A DNA stretch of 32,196 bases from a virus, in IMG/VR virus record IMGVR_UViG_3300034107_000379, positions 1-32,196 of that record; one strand, given 5' to 3'. This document shows, piece by piece, positions 30,121 to 32,196 of this stretch. A program made the translations under genes and the position numbers. Position 1 is the first letter of the stretch, and the number at the start of each line of letters is the position of its first letter. The notes under the pieces were generated by a model, which saw nothing but the letters and a program-made list of their open reading frames with translations, searched no databases and was not told the origin of the DNA.

Positions 30121-30318
30121 ATGAAACGCAAACCTTTTGCACAATCTCTTGTGGATTTTCGCGCCCAACACGCATTCACCCAAGTCCAATGCAGTGCTCT
30201 CATCCCAAACCTCAGCGTGCGAATGATTGAGAAATGGGAACGCGGAGCAAGCGAACCACCGCTCTGGTCGCAACGCCTGATCCTCGATGCGTTACGTGAT
30301 GCGATGAACACCGAATAA
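30121..30318 (+). CDS. small XRE/Cro-like HTH regulator
   Basis: This 65-residue protein (MKRKPFAQSLVDFRAQHAFT...) has a helix-turn-helix layout: FAQSLVDFRAQHAFTQVQCSA then LSVRMIEKWERGASEPPLWS, the 'IEKWERG...P' recognition end typical of XRE-type proteins. It is the first gene of the plus-strand unit. It might be a Cro-like or excision/immunity regulator. Divergent from the rest of the block. Confidence 0.72.
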   Translation: MKRKPFAQSLVDFRAQHAFTQVQCSALIPNLSVRMIEKWERGASEPPLWSQRLILDALRDAMNTE

Positions 30319-30346
30319 ATAAAAGAAAAAATAATGTAATTATCTG

Positions 30347-30375
30347 TTGACGGTCGTACTCCGATGGGGTATAGT
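30347..30375 (+). promoter_or_regulatory. strong sigma70-like promoter
   Basis: TTGACG (30347-30352) and TATAGT (30370-30375) are separated by exactly 17 bp, the best promoter match in the window. It would start transcription near 30382, just before a hairpin, and drives the two following small genes. Confidence 0.75.
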
Positions 30376-30384
30376 AACAACACA

Positions 30385-30404
30385 GCCTGCCAATCACGGC
30401 AGGC
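30385..30404 (+). promoter_or_regulatory. 5'-end hairpin in small-gene leader
   Basis: GCCTGCC (30385-30391) pairs with GGCAGGC (30398-30404) around AATCAC. It lies about 3 nt from the predicted transcript start, followed by an unstructured A/C-rich leader. It could protect the 5' end or, as DNA, be an operator downstream of the promoter. Confidence 0.65.
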
Positions 30405-30422
30405 GCAACCAACCACTTCAAT

Positions 30423-30635
30423 ATGAACGCCACCATCGCCGCTAAGCTCGCCACTCTCCTCGAAATTAGAATCGCCAACTACAGAATGGACGGCGATATG
30501 CACCCAGAATTTGCCGCTCAGATTCACATGCAGTACACCTTAAGCATCATAAAGGGACAAGAAAAATACGCTGACCAGCTCATTAACGAGGCCATCGAGG
30601 ACGCGCTCAAATACAGACAACAGCGCGCAGCCTAA
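30423..30635 (+). CDS. hypothetical small helical protein
   Basis: A 70-residue helical protein (MNATIAAKLATLLEIRIANY...) with DGDMHPEFAAQIHMQYTLSI and a basic end (DALKYRQQRAA). It follows the strong promoter and leader hairpin, so it is likely expressed well. No family recognised; an early anti-host or regulatory role cannot be judged. Confidence 0.7.
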   Translation: MNATIAAKLATLLEIRIANYRMDGDMHPEFAAQIHMQYTLSIIKGQEKYADQLINEAIEDALKYRQQRAA

Positions 30636-30693
30636 TAATCAAACCCCTCCCATTCCCTCCCACTTCTTCCACTACCCACCACCCACCCCCAAT

Positions 30694-30960
30694 ATGAAAA
30701 ACGCACTCCTTATCACGCTCCTTGTAACGCAAGCCTCCAGCTTTACCTGGATCATCTCCCTCGAAGCCCGCCTCACCGACCGCCAGCCCACGGTTTTCCT
30801 GCACCCCTACGATACGCCGGCCAGCGACACTCCGATCTTCATCGCTCCTCCACCGGATCGCCCGTCGCGCCCGATCCAGCAGCACGCCACCGAGGATAGC
30901 GAGCTCTTGCCGCGCATCGCTCTTGACACTGAGCCCGATGGTGCGTTATTTCCTCGCTAG
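30694..30960 (+). CDS. small membrane-anchored or exported protein
   Basis: An 88-residue protein with an N-terminal hydrophobic segment (ALLITLLVTQASSFTWIISL) that is either a signal peptide or an anchor, followed by a proline-rich, acidic tail (IAPPPDRPSRPIQQHATEDS). Its leader is 58 nt without a single G (30636-30693). It ends just before a terminator. Confidence 0.6.
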   Translation: MKNALLITLLVTQASSFTWIISLEARLTDRQPTVFLHPYDTPASDTPIFIAPPPDRPSRPIQQHATEDSELLPRIALDTEPDGALFPR

Positions 30961-30987
30961 GAAAATTGGGCAACTGATAAAGGGGAG

Positions 30988-31022
30988 CCCCTCCAGTCTT
31001 TTCAGGCTGGAGGGGTCTTTTT
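30988..31022 (+). terminator. intrinsic terminator of the plus-strand unit
   Basis: CCCCTCCAG (30988-30996) pairs with CTGGAGGGG (31007-31015), followed by TCTTTTT. It closes the plus-strand unit. The hairpin also abuts the stop of the minus-strand gene that converges here, but in that direction no T tract follows. Confidence 0.9.
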
Positions 31023-31467
31023 ATGTCTGCTTCTTCCACCGCAATTCGCCCGGCATCACAAGCACCACGTCGGTCCTTTCCACGATCCGGTGAGCGTGTC
31101 CGCTGCTTCCCCTGTATTTGGCCCACATTGCCATTTCTAGGCCGTTCTTGATCTCATTGCCGTAATGTCTTGCATCGAGGTCTGTCCACTCTCCTACGGC
31201 CTTCCCTGCCTTGTTTTTGGCAGTCGCTTGCAGCACTAGCTTTTTGTGCACTGCAAACTGCGCCTTGTCGGCAGGTTGCGTGATTTTCGCCAATTCGCGC
31301 TCAATCGCGGCTTTTTCGCGCTGTCTCTGCAAGGAAGCCTCCTTGCGTTCTTGTTGCGCCTTGTCCGCCTTATCCAGCAATTCCCTCACTCTGGCCGCAC
31401 TAGCAAGACGGCGTTTTTCCATCCTCAAAGCATATTGTGTTGGCTCTTTTCTAGTTTCTTCCTTCAT
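31021..31467 (-). CDS. hypothetical coiled-coil protein
   Basis: The 148-residue protein (MKEETRKEPTQYALRMEKRR...) has an N-terminal long coiled coil with strong basic/acidic alternation (LLDKADKAQQERKEASLQRQ) up to about residue 60, then a globular section (YGNEIKNGLEMAMWAKYRGS). AAGGA lies 7 nt from the ATG, one of the few clear Shine-Dalgarno sites here. Candidate promoter elements (TTGAAT, TATAAA) lie upstream but with suboptimal spacing. Function unknown. Confidence 0.72.
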   Translation of the reverse strand: MKEETRKEPTQYALRMEKRRLASAARVRELLDKADKAQQERKEASLQRQREKAAIERELAKITQPADKAQFAVHKKLVLQATAKNKAGKAVGEWTDLDARHYGNEIKNGLEMAMWAKYRGSSGHAHRIVERTDVVLVMPGELRWKKQT

Positions 31468-31670
31468 TATAGTTCCTTAGTGTTTGTATGGTTTTTTATA
31501 GGTGTGTTACATAGCATTCAAAATAACACCGGCCTAAAAATGTTGCGGAAAATCGCGGCGCTACACGAGAGAAAAGGCAGTGCTCCGCAGAGGCAAAAAC
31601 GGCTAAACCTGCAAAAGCCCCCTCTATTTACCATAATCTCTCTTCTATTTATAAAGAGAATAAATAATAT

Positions 31671-31787
31671 CCCGGTAAACCGGTAAATGAAGGCTGTTTT
31701 CCTAGGCTTTTAGGAATTTTGACAAAATGAAAGTGGCCAAAATATAAAAAGGTTGGGAATCTTTGCCGGATTTACCGGTTTACCGGG
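31671..31787. repeat. 18-bp perfect inverted repeat flanking an AT-rich spacer
   Basis: CCCGGTAAACCGGTAAAT (31671-31688) and ATTTACCGGTTTACCGGG (31770-31787) are exact reverse complements, separated by 81 nt of AT-rich sequence. Each arm holds two copies of TTTACCGG. The region lies beside a P4-type primase gene, where P4-like replicons often have their origin iterons. Operator or origin are both possible. The remaining gap (31468-31670) is AT-rich and shows no gene. Confidence 0.88.
31719..31748 (+). promoter_or_regulatory. promoter-like sequence within the inverted-repeat spacer
   Basis: A consensus TTGACA (31719-31724) and TATAAA (31743-31748) are 18 bp apart on the plus strand. Transcription would begin near 31755, cross the second arm of the inverted repeat and run antisense into the primase gene. 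No coding frame follows, so an antisense or priming RNA is conceivable. Confidence 0.45.
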
Positions 31788-31797
31788 AATTGCCATT

Positions 31798-32196
31798 TTA
31801 GCTCCTCAAAATGCGGTTTTGCATGACATTTACCTTTGAACTGTCATAACCTATAGAAATATTATAAGGCGCTTGTTTGAGTGCTCTAGTGAGCTTATTT
31901 GCAGTATCGACCACCGAGGTCTCGCCGGAGGCGGCGCACCAGTTCTTGTATTCTGTAAAAAGGTCACGCATCGGAAAGTGTGCACCCGGCATTTCGATTA
32001 CTCGTTCACTCATGAACTGCTGAAGGCTGTCCTCTTCCATGCGATATTCTTCCGTTGCAGCCTTGACCATTGCCGGCGGACACAGCCCCCCACGTTCTTC
32101 AAAGTCCAGATAACCATCAATGGCACGTAGCAACATGCCAGGCAGCTCCTTCTTGAAGATGTCCCAGATCTCCGACCGTGGTTTGCGCTCGGCCAC
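31798..32196 (-). CDS. P4-type primase/helicase, C-terminal part (partial)
   Basis: The visible 132 residues are the C-terminal end of a phage/plasmid primase-helicase of the P4 alpha/D5 type. They include WDIFKKELPGMLLRAIDGYL, then LCPPAMVKAATEEYRMEEDS, FMSERVIEMPG and FTEYKNWCAASGE, the order typical after the helicase core. The helicase core with its Walker motifs lies beyond the right edge. The first codon (GTG) is probably internal, not a start. Confidence 0.82.
   Translation of the reverse strand: MAERKPRSEIWDIFKKELPGMLLRAIDGYLDFEERGGLCPPAMVKAATEEYRMEEDSLQQFMSERVIEMPGAHFPMRDLFTEYKNWCAASGETSVVDTANKLTRALKQAPYNISIGYDSSKVNVMQNRILRS

Noticed and set aside
31540-31686. 48-codon plus-strand frame ending in the inverted repeat
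   Set aside because: It has poor start context, ends inside a repeat arm and shows a low-complexity hydrophobic tail; chance frame more likely.

Overview
The window is a large part of a tailed-phage genome or prophage with a lambda-like, siphovirus-type layout. Almost every gene lies on the minus strand, so transcription of the packaging, head, tail and lysis block runs from high to low coordinates. The evidence is the gene order: small terminase, GpA-type large terminase, a gpW-position gene, gpB-type portal, protease/scaffold, capsid, neck genes, tail tube, G/GT frameshift pair, tape measure, tail-tip proteins, lysis genes, fibres. The host cannot be fixed from the sequence. Leaders in the left arm are rich in A and C with little Shine-Dalgarno, and an Rz1-like lipoprotein and an M15 endolysin are present. 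This fits a diderm host; Verrucomicrobiota is only a guess. No integrase is visible, so temperate or lytic lifestyle is undecided.

Right end (29.3-32.2 kb): the C-terminal part of a P4-type primase/helicase runs off the window. Next to it is an AT-rich gap with a perfect 18-bp inverted repeat built of TTTACCGG units (origin or operator candidate), then a coiled-coil protein. A plus-strand unit of three small genes follows, with an XRE-like regulator, two sigma70-like promoters and a strong terminator. An AT-rich HNH endonuclease gene sits divergently from the regulator.

Middle (11.2-29.0 kb): an operator-like pair of palindromes precedes an HTH protein, a RuvC-type resolvase and small genes, then the terminases and the virion genes. 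An intrinsic terminator follows the capsid and cement genes. The capsid protease gene appears to contain a nested scaffold start. The tail chaperones are joined by a canonical A AAA AAG -1 slippery site. Three tandem paralogous glycine-rich tail proteins follow.

Lysis and fibre block (5.2-11.2 kb): a tRNA-like element with an intact T-arm and CCA end but abnormal D and anticodon arms lies just before a chain of overlapping small membrane or lipoprotein genes and an M15 endolysin. After these come fibre proteins, and an intrinsic terminator closes the block.

Left arm (0-5.1 kb): a new unit begins with a tiny ribbon-helix-helix gene and continues through about fifteen small genes of mostly unknown function, probably early or host-takeover genes. 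Two arrays of the degenerate pentamer GCCNN (GGCNN on the transcribed sense strand) stand in the leaders of two of these genes. I regard them as the most unusual feature of the window.
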